A stretch of DNA of 64,000 bases from Nonomuraea guangzhouensis (GTDB lineage Bacteria > Actinomycetota > Actinomycetes > Streptosporangiales > Streptosporangiaceae): assembly GCF_019396345.1 (NCBI RefSeq), contig NZ_JAHKRM010000026.1:1-64000 (forward strand). The letters are read 5' to 3'. The translations under genes were made by a program, and so were the position numbers. The notes below the pieces were generated by a model, which was not told the origin of the DNA, searched no databases, and saw nothing but the letters and a program-made list of their open reading frames with translations. Positions 52,901 to 62,500 of this stretch are shown in pieces. Each line of letters begins with the position of its first letter. Within the stretch, counting starts at the first letter, position 1.

Positions 52901-54389
52901 GGCCCGTCGATCGCAGTTCCACCGCCCGGAGTCGCTCGGCGAGCTCCGGACGCCACATCGGAGCGTTCCACGCGTAGCTGTAGGCCCATGGCGCGATGCC
53001 GTGCAATTCCACCTCGGGCGGTGGGTTCAGTGCCAAAGGTGAGCCTCGCACGATTTCCAACAGGTTGAGGGAACCGTCGACCATTCCGGCGGGTGCCCGA
53101 TCGCGTTGCCGGAGGAACCAGTCGAGCTGCCGTTCCGCCTGGTCGAGCGACTCTTTCGGCAATCCGAAGATGAGGTTGAGTACGACCGCGATGCCGCTGT
53201 CCGCGCAGGCTCGCACCACGTCCTCGATCATGCCGAGATCGGCGACCTTGTCGAAGAGCCGCTGGCTGCGCGGGTGGATGGTCTCCACCCCGAGTTCCAG
53301 CGTGGTCAGCCCTGCTCCGGCGAGCCGGGGCGCGTGCGTGACCAGGCTCCGCGTCGCCTTCGTCGTCGCGCTCCACCGGACGTGGGTACCCGCGCGCGCC
53401 AGCTCGTCGGCGAGGCTGAGCATCATCGGGACCGTGAACAGCGAGTCCTTGATCGAGAACCGGGTCAAACCGTACTCGCTGACCAGCGCGTTGATCGCCT
53501 GGACCGCTCGTGCCGCGTGCAACGGGGTGAGGGCGGGCTCCACGACGGGATAGGTGCAGAACGTGCAGCGCCTGTAGGAGCAACCGCGGGTGAACTGCAG
53601 TGGCATGGTGAGCGTGGCCGGATCGTAGACGCGGAGTTGGTCCGCCGCGGCCAGCGGAAGGTAGTCGAACGACCGGCCGGGAACGGGTGCCGGCACGATC
53701 GCAGTCGCAGGCCCTCGCCCCAGGCGTAAATCCCTCACCAGGGCGGCGAACTCCTCCTCTGAATGCCCTGGCAGAGCGAAATCGACGAACGCCAGATAGC
53801 GCGGATCGGCCGCCATTTCGGCCGAGAGAAGGGTGACGTGACTGCCGCCCAGAACCGTTACGGAACGTGGCCAGTGCCGTTTGACGAGCCGGGCTACGAC
53901 CAGCGCCAGAAACACCTGGGACGGTCCCATCATCGAGATTCCGACGACCGACGGCGGTGTCGTCGTCGCTCCGAAGATCAGCTCGTCCAGCCATTCGGAC
54001 CAGGGCATCGCATCGGTTGTGGCGCGGGCGGTCGCGTGGTGCAGGGTGTCGAATGCGAAATGCATTCCGGCCCTGGCGTCGGCGGTGTCGGGAAGGTGCA
54101 GAGCCTCCGTGGTGGGCAGCCCGGTGCCCCGAAAGAATCGCTCGGCCGCGGTGGCTAGAAACACCCGGTTCTTTCCGTGATCGCCGAGCACACCCGTCTC
54201 AACGGTTTCTGCGGCGCCCTGGAATGACAGCAGATATTCGATGTTCAGGTCGAGGATTTTCACTTTCAGTCCGTGACGGTCGGCCGCGCGCGCCAAGATC
54301 ATGGGACCGAGAGGCGGATTGGTCTCCGATGGGGAGATGGGAGGAACGATGAGCAGTGCGTCGATAACGGCGTCCGAAACCATCGTCAT
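52866..54389 (-). CDS. B12-binding-domain radical SAM enzyme
   Basis: 507 aa from ATG 54389, with GAGG close upstream; ATG 54383 or a longer start at 54452 are possible. The N-terminal part (IDALLIVPPISPSETNPPLG, then PSVVGISMMGPSQVFLAL and VTVLGGSHVTLL) is a cobalamin-binding Rossmann-like domain. The radical SAM core has CSYRRCTFC, a CX4CX2C spacing rather than the usual CX3CX2C, as seen in some RiPP-modifying or methyltransferring members. Further on are RFSIKDSLFTVP, WSATTKATRSL and VLNLIFGLPKES. Its substrate is unknown; no obvious precursor peptide gene lies beside it. It is convergent with the HAD gene, overlapping by 35 bp. Confidence 0.83.
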   Translation of the reverse strand: MTMVSDAVIDALLIVPPISPSETNPPLGPMILARAADRHGLKVKILDLNIEYLLSFQGAAETVETGVLGDHGKNRVFLATAAERFFRGTGLPTTEALHLPDTADARAGMHFAFDTLHHATARATTDAMPWSEWLDELIFGATTTPPSVVGISMMGPSQVFLALVVARLVKRHWPRSVTVLGGSHVTLLSAEMAADPRYLAFVDFALPGHSEEEFAALVRDLRLGRGPATAIVPAPVPGRSFDYLPLAAADQLRVYDPATLTMPLQFTRGCSYRRCTFCTYPVVEPALTPLHAARAVQAINALVSEYGLTRFSIKDSLFTVPMMLSLADELARAGTHVRWSATTKATRSLVTHAPRLAGAGLTTLELGVETIHPRSQRLFDKVADLGMIEDVVRACADSGIAVVLNLIFGLPKESLDQAERQLDWFLRQRDRAPAGMVDGSLNLLEIVRGSPLALNPPPEVELHGIAPWAYSYAWNAPMWRPELAERLRAVELRSTGLTPQAAVGADP

Positions 54390-54592
54390 AATACCTCGGC
54401 TATGAGAGAGGCTGCCCTCTCGCCCGCCGGTCAGCGTAACCCGGGTTTTCATTGGCGACTATGGCAAATTGTCCATTCTTTCTCATCATGCTGCCGCGTT
54501 GATGCCTTTCTCATGGTCGCGGGCCCGGACTGGAAATTCCCCGACGGCCCTCGCCGCCGCGGTCCGGTACGCGGACGGCGCCCGGGAGGGGC

Positions 54593-54598
54593 CACAAT
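54593..54598 (+). promoter_or_regulatory. Putative -10 box (CACAAT), leaderless AfsR-type gene
   Basis: CACAAT lies 7 nt before GTG 54606. No ribosome site lies before that start. It would make the AfsR-type message leaderless. Confidence 0.35.
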
Positions 54599-54605
54599 CG
54601 GGGTT

Positions 54606-57600
54606 GTGCGGTTTCGGGTACTTGGTCCTTTGGAGGCGTGCCGTACCGACGGGAGCCCGATGGCGACCGGCGGGCCACGGCTGCGGGCGCTGCTCGCCCT
54701 GCTGCTCCTGGACGCGGGCCGGATCGTCAGCGGCGAACGCCTGCTCGACGGCCTGTACGGCGAGCAGCCCGGCGCCGTGAACGCCCTGCAGTCCCAGGTC
54801 TCCCGGTTACGCAGGGGGCTCGGGTCGGACGCGCCCGTGGAGTTCCATCCGGCGGGCTATCGGCTGGCCGTCGATCCGGCCGAGGTCGACGCGCTGGTCT
54901 TCGAACGGCTGGCCGCCGAAGGCCGCGCCGCGGGGTCCGCCGAGGAGCGGGCCGCCGTGCTCGGCCGGGCGCTCGGGCTGTGGCGTGGGCCGGCGCTGGC
55001 GGACGTACGCGACGCGCCGTTCGCTTCGGCCCAGGTCACGCGGCTGGAGGAGCTCAGGCTCGACGTCACGGAGGAGCGGATCGAGGCGGAACTGGCGCTG
55101 GGGCGGCACCGCGAGCTCGTACCCGAGCTGCAGAGCCTGGTCGCGGCCCATCCGGTGCGGGAGCGGCTGCGTGGGCAGCTCATGCGGGCCCTGTACGGGA
55201 GCGGGCGCCAGAGTGAGGCGCTGGCCGCGTTCGAGGCGGCCCGGAGCGTGCTGGCCGAGGAGCTCGGGGTGGATCCGTCGCCGGAGCTGGCCGCCGTCCA
55301 TCTGGCCGTGCTGCGGGGTGAGCTGCCCGTTTCACCGGTGAATTCCGCTTCTCGGGGGGCGCCGTCCCAGTTGACCAGCTTTGTGGGCAGGCAGGAGGAT
55401 CTCGGGGCGATCGCGGGCCTGCTCGCCGCCGCCCGGCTGGTCACGTTGATCGGTCCCGGTGGCGCGGGTAAGACCCGGCTGGCGATCGAGGCGTCCGTAC
55501 GGCATCCCGGTGAGGTCGCCTTCGTCGAGCTGGGCGAGCTGGCCGAGGGCGGTGACGTGGCGCGGGCCGTACTGGCCGCGCTCGGCCTGCGCGACGGCCT
55601 GCTCTCCGCCCAGGAACAGCGCTCTCCCGGCGAGCGGCTCGTCGTGGCCCTCGCGGACCGTCCGATGCTGATCGTGCTCGACAACTGCGAACACCTCGTC
55701 GAGGCCGCCGCTGCCCTCGCCCATCGGCTGCTCAGCGCCTGTCCCGGCCTGCGGGTCCTCGCCACGAGCCGGGAGGCGCTCGGCGTCACGGGCGAGACGC
55801 TGTTCCCGGTTACCCCGCTGGCGCTGCCCGCCGAGGGCGCCCCGCCGCTGTCCGCGCCCGCCGTCCGCCTGTTCGCCGACCGTGCCGCCGCCGTGCGGCC
55901 CGGCTTCGCCGTCGATGGGGGTAACGCGGGTGACGTGCTGCGGATCTGCCGGGCGCTCGACGGGCTGCCGCTGGCCATCGAGCTGGCCGCCGCCCGGCTC
56001 CGCTCGCTGCCGGTGGCCGAGGTCGCCGCGCGGCTGGACGACGCGTTCGGCCTGCTGTCCAGGGGGAGTCGTACGGCCCAGCCGCGGCACCGGACGCTGC
56101 GCGCGCTGGTCGAGTGGAGCTGGGAGCTCCTGGACGCACCGGAGCAGCGGCTGGCCAGGAGGCTGAGCGTGTTCGCGGGTGGCGCCACGCTGGAGTCGAT
56201 CGAGGCCGTGTGCGGGGACGCCGATGCCGTGGGGGTGGTGGCGGGGCTCGTCGACAAGTCGCTGGTCGAGGTGGTCGGCGATCGATATCGGATGCTGCGT
56301 ACCATTCACGCCTTCTGCGCTGAGCGGCTCGCCGAGGCGGGAGAGACCGAGCGGCTGCGGCAGGCGCACGCCGAGCACTTCCAGGCCCTGATGAGCACGG
56401 CCGCGCCGCACCTGCTCCGTGCCGAACAACTCGACTGGCTCGCCCGCCTCGACGCCGAACACGACAACCTGCTCGCCGCCGTCCGCTGGGCCGTAGCGGC
56501 CGATCCCGGGCTGGGGTTGCGGCTGGTCGCGGACCTGGTCACGTACTGGTGGCTGCGTGGCCGCCGGGCGGAGGGCGCGGGTCCCGCCCGCTCACTGCTG
56601 GCCGTCGTCGGCACCGAGCCGCCCGCCGAGCTGGCGGGCGAGTACGTCCTCTGCGTCCTCGGCGCCATCCCCGGCGGCGGCACCGAGCCACGGCGGCACC
56701 TGGCGACGGCCAAACGGCTCATGGCCTCGATGAACCTGGTCGAGCACCGCCCTCAGCTCATCTTCTTCTGGGCCACGTTCGCCGGTCCGTCGGACGCGGA
56801 CTACCGCGACGCCATGGCCGAACGCCTCCAGACCGGTGCCGACCCCTGGACGGACGGTCTCAGCCACCTCGGCCGCGGCGTGCTCGCGCAGTTGCTGGCG
56901 GGTGACGTGGCGACGGGGGAGCGCGAGTTCGAGCTGGCCCTGGCGAGCTTCCGGTCGCTCGGGGAGCGCTGGGGCATGCTGACCACGCTCTCGGAGCTCG
57001 CGGAGCTGGTGTGCTGGCGGGGGGACGGCGAACGGTTCGCGGCGCTGGTGGCGGAGGCGTTGCGGCTGGCGGACGAGCTCGGCGCCGTCGAGGACCGGGC
57101 CGACCTGCTCTGCCGGCGCGGAGAGGGCACCATCCTGCTGGGCGACCTGGACGCGGCCCGCGCCTCCTATGAGGAGGCTCTGGAGCTGGCCCGCCGGACC
57201 GGTGCCCTGGAGGCCACGGGGAGGGCCCGGCACGGGCTCGCGAAGGTCGCCCGGCTGAGCGGGGACGTGGCGGGGGCGCGGCGGGCGTACGAAGAACTGC
57301 TGACCGAGCACCGGACCGGCACCGGACGTCCGGGCGAGCGCTGGACCGATACCGGACGTCTGGACGAGCCGTCCGGGGGGTCGTTCGGGGCCGATCTTGG
57401 TCATGTGGGGGTGTTGATCGCGCTGGGCTGGATCGCCGTGCAGGAGGGCGAGGCGGTGCGGGCGGCGGAGCTGCAGCGGGAGGCGGTGGACCGGGCGCTC
57501 GGCCTGCACAGCCGGCCCCTCGTGGCGCGGGCGGTCGAGGGGCTCGCGGGCGTGGCGGGGCTGACGGGGGATCATGAGCGGGCCGCCGTGCTGCTGGGCG

Positions 57601-57797
57601 CCGCCCGTACCTGGCGGGGTACGGCGCTCGCGGGTGATCGTGACGTCGCCCGCGTGTCGGCCCTGGCCCGTGAGCGGCTAGGTGACGTGGCCTATGAGAA
57701 GGCGTACGGCCGTGGGGACGCGTTCGACCGCGACGGCCTGCTGGCGATCATCAGCCCGGATGGCCCACCCCCGGACTCGCGGGCCGACGCTGGCTAG
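54606..57797 (+). CDS. AfsR/SARP-type regulator with NTPase and TPR regions
   Basis: 1063 aa from GTG 54606 (VRFRVLGPLEA is the classic SARP opening). The OmpR-like winged helix covers residues 1-95 and the bacterial transcriptional activator domain 100-245 (LGVDPSPELAAVH). An NB-ARC NTPase follows, with Walker A GPGGAGKTRLA and Walker B MLIVLDNCEHL, then LPLAIELAAARL. The C-terminal half is TPR-like helices ending in a metazoan-like repeat region (VLLGAARTWRGTAL). AfsR-type proteins integrate Ser/Thr kinase signals and turn on secondary metabolism. Its stop overlaps the -10 of the following kinase gene, encoded 10 bp downstream. Confidence 0.92.
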   Translation: MRFRVLGPLEACRTDGSPMATGGPRLRALLALLLLDAGRIVSGERLLDGLYGEQPGAVNALQSQVSRLRRGLGSDAPVEFHPAGYRLAVDPAEVDALVFERLAAEGRAAGSAEERAAVLGRALGLWRGPALADVRDAPFASAQVTRLEELRLDVTEERIEAELALGRHRELVPELQSLVAAHPVRERLRGQLMRALYGSGRQSEALAAFEAARSVLAEELGVDPSPELAAVHLAVLRGELPVSPVNSASRGAPSQLTSFVGRQEDLGAIAGLLAAARLVTLIGPGGAGKTRLAIEASVRHPGEVAFVELGELAEGGDVARAVLAALGLRDGLLSAQEQRSPGERLVVALADRPMLIVLDNCEHLVEAAAALAHRLLSACPGLRVLATSREALGVTGETLFPVTPLALPAEGAPPLSAPAVRLFADRAAAVRPGFAVDGGNAGDVLRICRALDGLPLAIELAAARLRSLPVAEVAARLDDAFGLLSRGSRTAQPRHRTLRALVEWSWELLDAPEQRLARRLSVFAGGATLESIEAVCGDADAVGVVAGLVDKSLVEVVGDRYRMLRTIHAFCAERLAEAGETERLRQAHAEHFQALMSTAAPHLLRAEQLDWLARLDAEHDNLLAAVRWAVAADPGLGLRLVADLVTYWWLRGRRAEGAGPARSLLAVVGTEPPAELAGEYVLCVLGAIPGGGTEPRRHLATAKRLMASMNLVEHRPQLIFFWATFAGPSDADYRDAMAERLQTGADPWTDGLSHLGRGVLAQLLAGDVATGEREFELALASFRSLGERWGMLTTLSELAELVCWRGDGERFAALVAEALRLADELGAVEDRADLLCRRGEGTILLGDLDAARASYEEALELARRTGALEATGRARHGLAKVARLSGDVAGARRAYEELLTEHRTGTGRPGERWTDTGRLDEPSGGSFGADLGHVGVLIALGWIAVQEGEAVRAAELQREAVDRALGLHSRPLVARAVEGLAGVAGLTGDHERAAVLLGAARTWRGTALAGDRDVARVSALARERLGDVAYEKAYGRGDAFDRDGLLAIISPDGPPPDSRADAG

Positions 57798-57800
57798 GGT
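57795..57800 (+). promoter_or_regulatory. Putative -10 box (TAGGGT) overlapping the AfsR-type stop codon
   Basis: TAGGGT begins with the TAG stop of the upstream gene and lies 7 nt before ATG 57808. No ribosome site is present at that start. It suggests a separate, leaderless message for the kinase. Confidence 0.45.
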
Positions 57801-57807
57801 GGCTGCG

Positions 57808-59511
57808 ATGAGTGGTGAGCGGGTCATAGGCGGGTACGCGCTGCGGCGGGTGCTCGGGCGGGGTGGCATGGGTGAGGTGCACCTCGCCACCACGCCTACC
57901 GGTGGCCTGGCCGCGGTCAAGGTGATCCATCCTGAGCTGGCTCGCGATCCCGCGTTCCGGCGGCGGTTCGAACGCGAGGTGGCCGCGGCTCGCCGGGTGG
58001 CCAGGTTCTGCACGGCTCCGGTGCTGGACGCCGGGCTCGACGGAGATGTCGCCTATCTCGTCACCGAATACGTTAAAGGGCCAGATCTGGCGCAGGCCGT
58101 CCGGGAGCAGGGGCCGCTGTCCGGCTCCGACCTGGAGGCGCTGGCGGTGGGCATCGCGACCGCCCTCGGCGCCATCCATGGGGCGGGGGTCGTCCACCGG
58201 GACCTCAAGCCGTCGAACGTGCTGCTGTCGCCGCTCGGTCCGCGCGTCATCGACTTCGGCATAGCGCAGCTCGTCGATGCCGACAGCCTGGCCAGCCAGG
58301 CGATCCTGGGGACACCCGCGTTCATGGCGCCTGAGCAGGTACGCGGGGAGCCGCTCGGGCCGGCGGCCGACGTGTACGCGTGGGGTGGGGTGATCGCTTT
58401 CGCGGGGACCGGGCGGTTGCCGTTCGGGGGCGGGGCTCCGGCTGAGGTGCTGTATCGGATCGTCAACGAGGGGCCGCGGCTGGACGGTCTTGATGAGGGT
58501 CTGCGGGATGTGGTGGAGCGGGCGCTGGCCAGGGAGCCGCGGCTTCGTCCTACGGCTCAGCAACTGCTGGCGTCCCTGATGGGAGGCACGCATCTCACCC
58601 CGGCCACCGCCACTCAGGTGGTGGAACGCACCTGGACCGGGCCGCGTGGCTTGGCGGGACCGGTTGATGGCGCGTCTGTGCGGAGTGCTCATGGTGTCAG
58701 CGCTTCCGTTCAGGGGGCGCCATCTGTGAGCGGAACCGCACGGATCGCTCCTGGTGCGAGCGTGTCCGGTTATGTCCGGGATGTGGCTGTACCGAGCGCA
58801 CCTGGCCGGAATGCGGTGTCAGACGGAGGGCCCCCGCATGGCAAGCGGGCCCGTGGTGGGGTGGCGCGGCGCCGGTGGCCGTGGGTGGCAGGGGTTGTCG
58901 CCGTTCTGGCCGCTGTGGTGGTGGGGGTCGTGGTGGTGCCTCGGGTGTGGGAGGGGCGGCCGTACACGGCGGGGTTCGGCGACTCCTGGGCTACCGGGGC
59001 GTCCGACGGCGGGGACGCGCGGGTTGCCGGGAGCGTCTACGTGCTGACCGCCAAGTCGGGGTGGCGCCTGTGGAAGTCGGCGCCCGCTCGGGAGCCGGAC
59101 GGCGGCGTGGTGGTGAGCGCGCAGGCGCGGCGCGAACAGGGGTCCGGCGAGTACGGCGTGTGGTGCCACGGCTCGGCGAGCTCGGGGGACCGCTACGAGT
59201 TCGGGGTGAGCGGCTCGGGGCAGGTTGCGATCGTCAAGCGCCGTACCGGGCAGAAGGGCACGCCGCTGTACGGTCCGGCGGCGGCCAAGGTGGCGACCGG
59301 GAGCAACCGGATCGTCGCCGAGTGCGCCGCCGGCGGTGGCGGCGGCAAGGTGGCGTTGCGGATGTGGGTGAACGAGAGGCTCGTCGCCGAGGTGTCCGAT
59401 GCGAGCGATCCGTTGGGGTCCGGTGAGGCCGGGGTTTTTGCGGCGCCGGACGCCAAGGAGGCGCTGCGCGTACGCTTCGAGTCGTTCGCCATCGACCGCA
59501 CGAAGGACTAA
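57808..59511 (+). CDS. Membrane Ser/Thr protein kinase between two AfsR-type regulators
   Basis: 567 aa. Kinase residues about 10-265: VLGRGGMGEVHLA, VIHPEL with the Lys before it, HRDLKPSN, VIDFGIAQLV, GTPAFMAPEQ. The catalytic loop is the standard HRDLKP, unlike the other two kinases. A membrane helix lies near 352-374 (WVAGVVAVLAAVVVGVVVVP). The exterior part of about 190 aa (GSVYVLTAKSGWRLWKSAP, GEYGVWCHGSASSGDRYEF) is a concanavalin-like sensor domain. AfsK-type kinases phosphorylate AfsR. With AfsR-like proteins on both sides this is the natural upstream kinase, and the three genes form an AfsK/AfsR-like cluster. Confidence 0.92.
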   Translation: MSGERVIGGYALRRVLGRGGMGEVHLATTPTGGLAAVKVIHPELARDPAFRRRFEREVAAARRVARFCTAPVLDAGLDGDVAYLVTEYVKGPDLAQAVREQGPLSGSDLEALAVGIATALGAIHGAGVVHRDLKPSNVLLSPLGPRVIDFGIAQLVDADSLASQAILGTPAFMAPEQVRGEPLGPAADVYAWGGVIAFAGTGRLPFGGGAPAEVLYRIVNEGPRLDGLDEGLRDVVERALAREPRLRPTAQQLLASLMGGTHLTPATATQVVERTWTGPRGLAGPVDGASVRSAHGVSASVQGAPSVSGTARIAPGASVSGYVRDVAVPSAPGRNAVSDGGPPHGKRARGGVARRRWPWVAGVVAVLAAVVVGVVVVPRVWEGRPYTAGFGDSWATGASDGGDARVAGSVYVLTAKSGWRLWKSAPAREPDGGVVVSAQARREQGSGEYGVWCHGSASSGDRYEFGVSGSGQVAIVKRRTGQKGTPLYGPAAAKVATGSNRIVAECAAGGGGGKVALRMWVNERLVAEVSDASDPLGSGEAGVFAAPDAKEALRVRFESFAIDRTKD

Positions 59512-59520
59512 GCCCCTCAA

Positions 59521-62500
59521 ATGCCGAAATTCCCGGCGCCGCCCGACAAGGAGGGACACGGTCCTATCCGGTTCCGGGTCCTGGGGCCGCTCCGGGTCGA
59601 GAACGGCCCTCAGCCTGGGGCACCGTCTGGGCCGCAGCCGCAGCCGCAGCTGCAGCCGGGGCCGGCGAAGCATCGGGCGGTGTTGGCCGCGTTGCTGGTC
59701 TCCGCCGGGAGGGTGGTGCCGATTGAGCGGCTGATGGCCGTGGTGTGGGACGACCGGCCGCCGGCCTCCGCGGAGTCGGTGCTCAGGGTGTACATCAGCG
59801 CCCTGCGCAAGATCGTCGACGGCATCACCACCATGCCCGGCGGTTACCTGATCGAGGTCGAGACGGATGAGGTCGACTGCCACCGGTTCGAGCGGCTCGT
59901 CGGCGAGGCGCGGCGGGCCAGGGAGGCGGGCCGGGCGGAGGCGGCCGTCGAGGGGTTCCGGGCGGCGCTGGCGCTGTGGCGAGGGGACGCCCTGGCCGAT
60001 ATCGAGTCCTCTTACCTACGCAGGACGCGGGCCGTACCCCTGGAAGAGCTCCGCCTGACCGCGCTCGAAGAACGTGTGGAGCTGGACCTGCTACTGGGCA
60101 GAGGCGGCGAGGTGGTCGGCGAGCTGCGGGCGCTCGTCGGGGCGTACCCGCTGCGGGAACGCGCGTGGGCGCTGCTGCTCGACGCGCTGCGCCAGGCCGG
60201 ACGGCGAGCGGAGGCACTGACGGCGTACCAGGAGGCCCGCCGTGTGCTGGTGGATGAGCTCGGCTTGGAACCGGGCGCCGAACTGACCGAGGCGCACCGG
60301 CGAGTGCTGTCGAGCGAGGAACCGCAGAACGCAGCCGCAGGTACAGGGCCGCAGAACGCAGGTGCAGGGACCGGGCCGCGGAGCTCAACCGCAGGTACGG
60401 GGCCGCAGAGGGCGCCCGCCGGCGACGGTCCGCGGAACGCGAGCGCGGGCGAGGGGCCGTGGAGTACGGCCCATGAGCCCCAGAGCGCTGTCGTCGGCGA
60501 GGGGCCGCTGAACACGCCGACCGGCGAAGGACCGCACCATAGGTCGACAGTCGAGGGGCTACAGAGTGGGACCATAAATGAGGCGCCGCCGGATATTTCG
60601 GATTTCACGGGGCGGGTGGCCGTCCTCGACTGGATCGCCGCCGGAGTGCCCGAGCAGGGGACCGCCCCCGTACACCTGGTCGTGCACGGCCCCCCGGGAT
60701 GCGGCAAGTCCGCCGTCGCCGTGCGCGCCGCCACCACGATCGACCTCCCCGGCGGCCGCCTCTACGCGTCGCTGCGCGACCGGCAGCCCGGCGCCGTGCT
60801 GGAAGACCTGCTCCGATCTCTGGGCTGCCCCGACGGAGCTGTGCCCGCCGCCTTGGACGAGCGTGTACGCCTTTATCGCGGCATGACGGCCCGAAGCAGC
60901 CTCCTCGTAGTGCTCGACGACGCCACGGACGAGGCCCAGGTACGCCCACTGCTCCCCACCGGTCCGGGCAGCCTGACGCTGGTGACCAGCCGTTCCCCGC
61001 TCGCGGGGTTGGAGGCGGCCAGGGCGTACGAGCTGGGTGTCTTCGAACCCGGCGAGGCCGTGGCCATGCTCGCCGAGGTGGTGGGCCGTGAACGGGTCGC
61101 CGCCGAGCCGGCGGCCGCCGAGCGCATCGTACGGCTCTGTGGCGGTCTGCCCCTGGCCCTGCGCATCGCCGGATCCCGTCTGGCGCGGAAACCGGGCTGG
61201 ACCCTCGAACACCTGGCCGGACGGCTGGGTGACGAGCGGCGACGACTGGACGAGTTGAGCGCGGGCGACCTGGCCGTTCGTGGCAGCCTGGCGCTCGGTT
61301 ACCAGGGGCTGACCGACTCCGAGCGGCGGCTGCTGCGCAGGCTGGGCGCCCTGTCCGCGCCCGACTTCGCGTCCTGGGCGCTCGGCGCTGATCTGGAGCC
61401 GCTGGCCGAGGCGGGCCTGCTCCAGTCGCGCGGCCTGGACGAGGCGGGCGGCGAGCGGTACGGCTGGCACGACCTGACCCGCCTGTACGCCGCCGAACGC
61501 CTGGCCACCGAGGACGGAGGCCCGGCAGCGGTGCTGGCCGAGATCGCGGCCGAGATCCTCGACCGGACCAGGCAGGCGAGGACGGCCCTGCTTCCCGCCG
61601 AACCCGGCTCAGGCCGCACCCTGGCCCGCACAGCGGAATCCGGTTCGGTGTGGGCGGGTGAACAGAGCCTCGGATGGGCGGGAGGGCCGAGTCTGGGGTG
61701 GACGGGTGGGTGGGCGCTGGAGACGGGGCGGTTGCGGGCGGACGCTCGGTGGTTGAGTGCCGAGCGACGGTTCCTCGTGGCGACCGTAGGGGACTTCCAT
61801 CGGGCCGGGCTGCACGAGGCGGCCTGGCGGTTGGCCTTCTATCTGACTCCGCTGTTCGAGCTGGGCGCGCATCACGACGACTGGCACGTCACCGCCGCCA
61901 CCGGCCTCGACTCGGCGCGGGCGGCGGGGCATCGGGAGGGTGAGGCGCTGCTGTTGCGCGGACTGGCCGATCTCCATCGGGCGGAAGGCCGTCCCGAGTC
62001 CGCCGCGGCCGCGCTGAGGGCCGCTCAGCCGCTGGTCGAGGGGCTGGAGCTGGCCCGGATCATGCTGCGGCTCGGTCTGGTCGAGCGGCGGCCGGCCGAG
62101 GCGGAACGCGCGCTGGCCAGGTGCCTCCAGGTGTTCGAGGAGGCCGGTGATCGGCGTGGCACGGCCGACGCGCTCCGGGCGCTGGGCGTCGTACGCGGCG
62201 ATGTGGGGCCCGTCGAACGGAGCCTGGACGCGTACGGCGACCTGGGCGACCCGCGCGGAGAGGCGGAAGCCCTGCTCGACCTGGCCAGGTTGCACCTCGG
62301 CGCCCACCGCTACGCCCGGGCGCGCGACTGCGCCGAGCGGCGGATAAGGATCAACCGGCGCCTCGGTGACCGGCTGCCGGAGGCGGCGGGTCTGCTCGTG
62401 CTGGCCGACATCGCAGCCGCCGAGGGCGATCCTGAGGGGGCGGCCAGGCTGGCCGGGGAGGCCGAGGCGACGTTCACGGCTCACGGCGACCGGAGAAACG

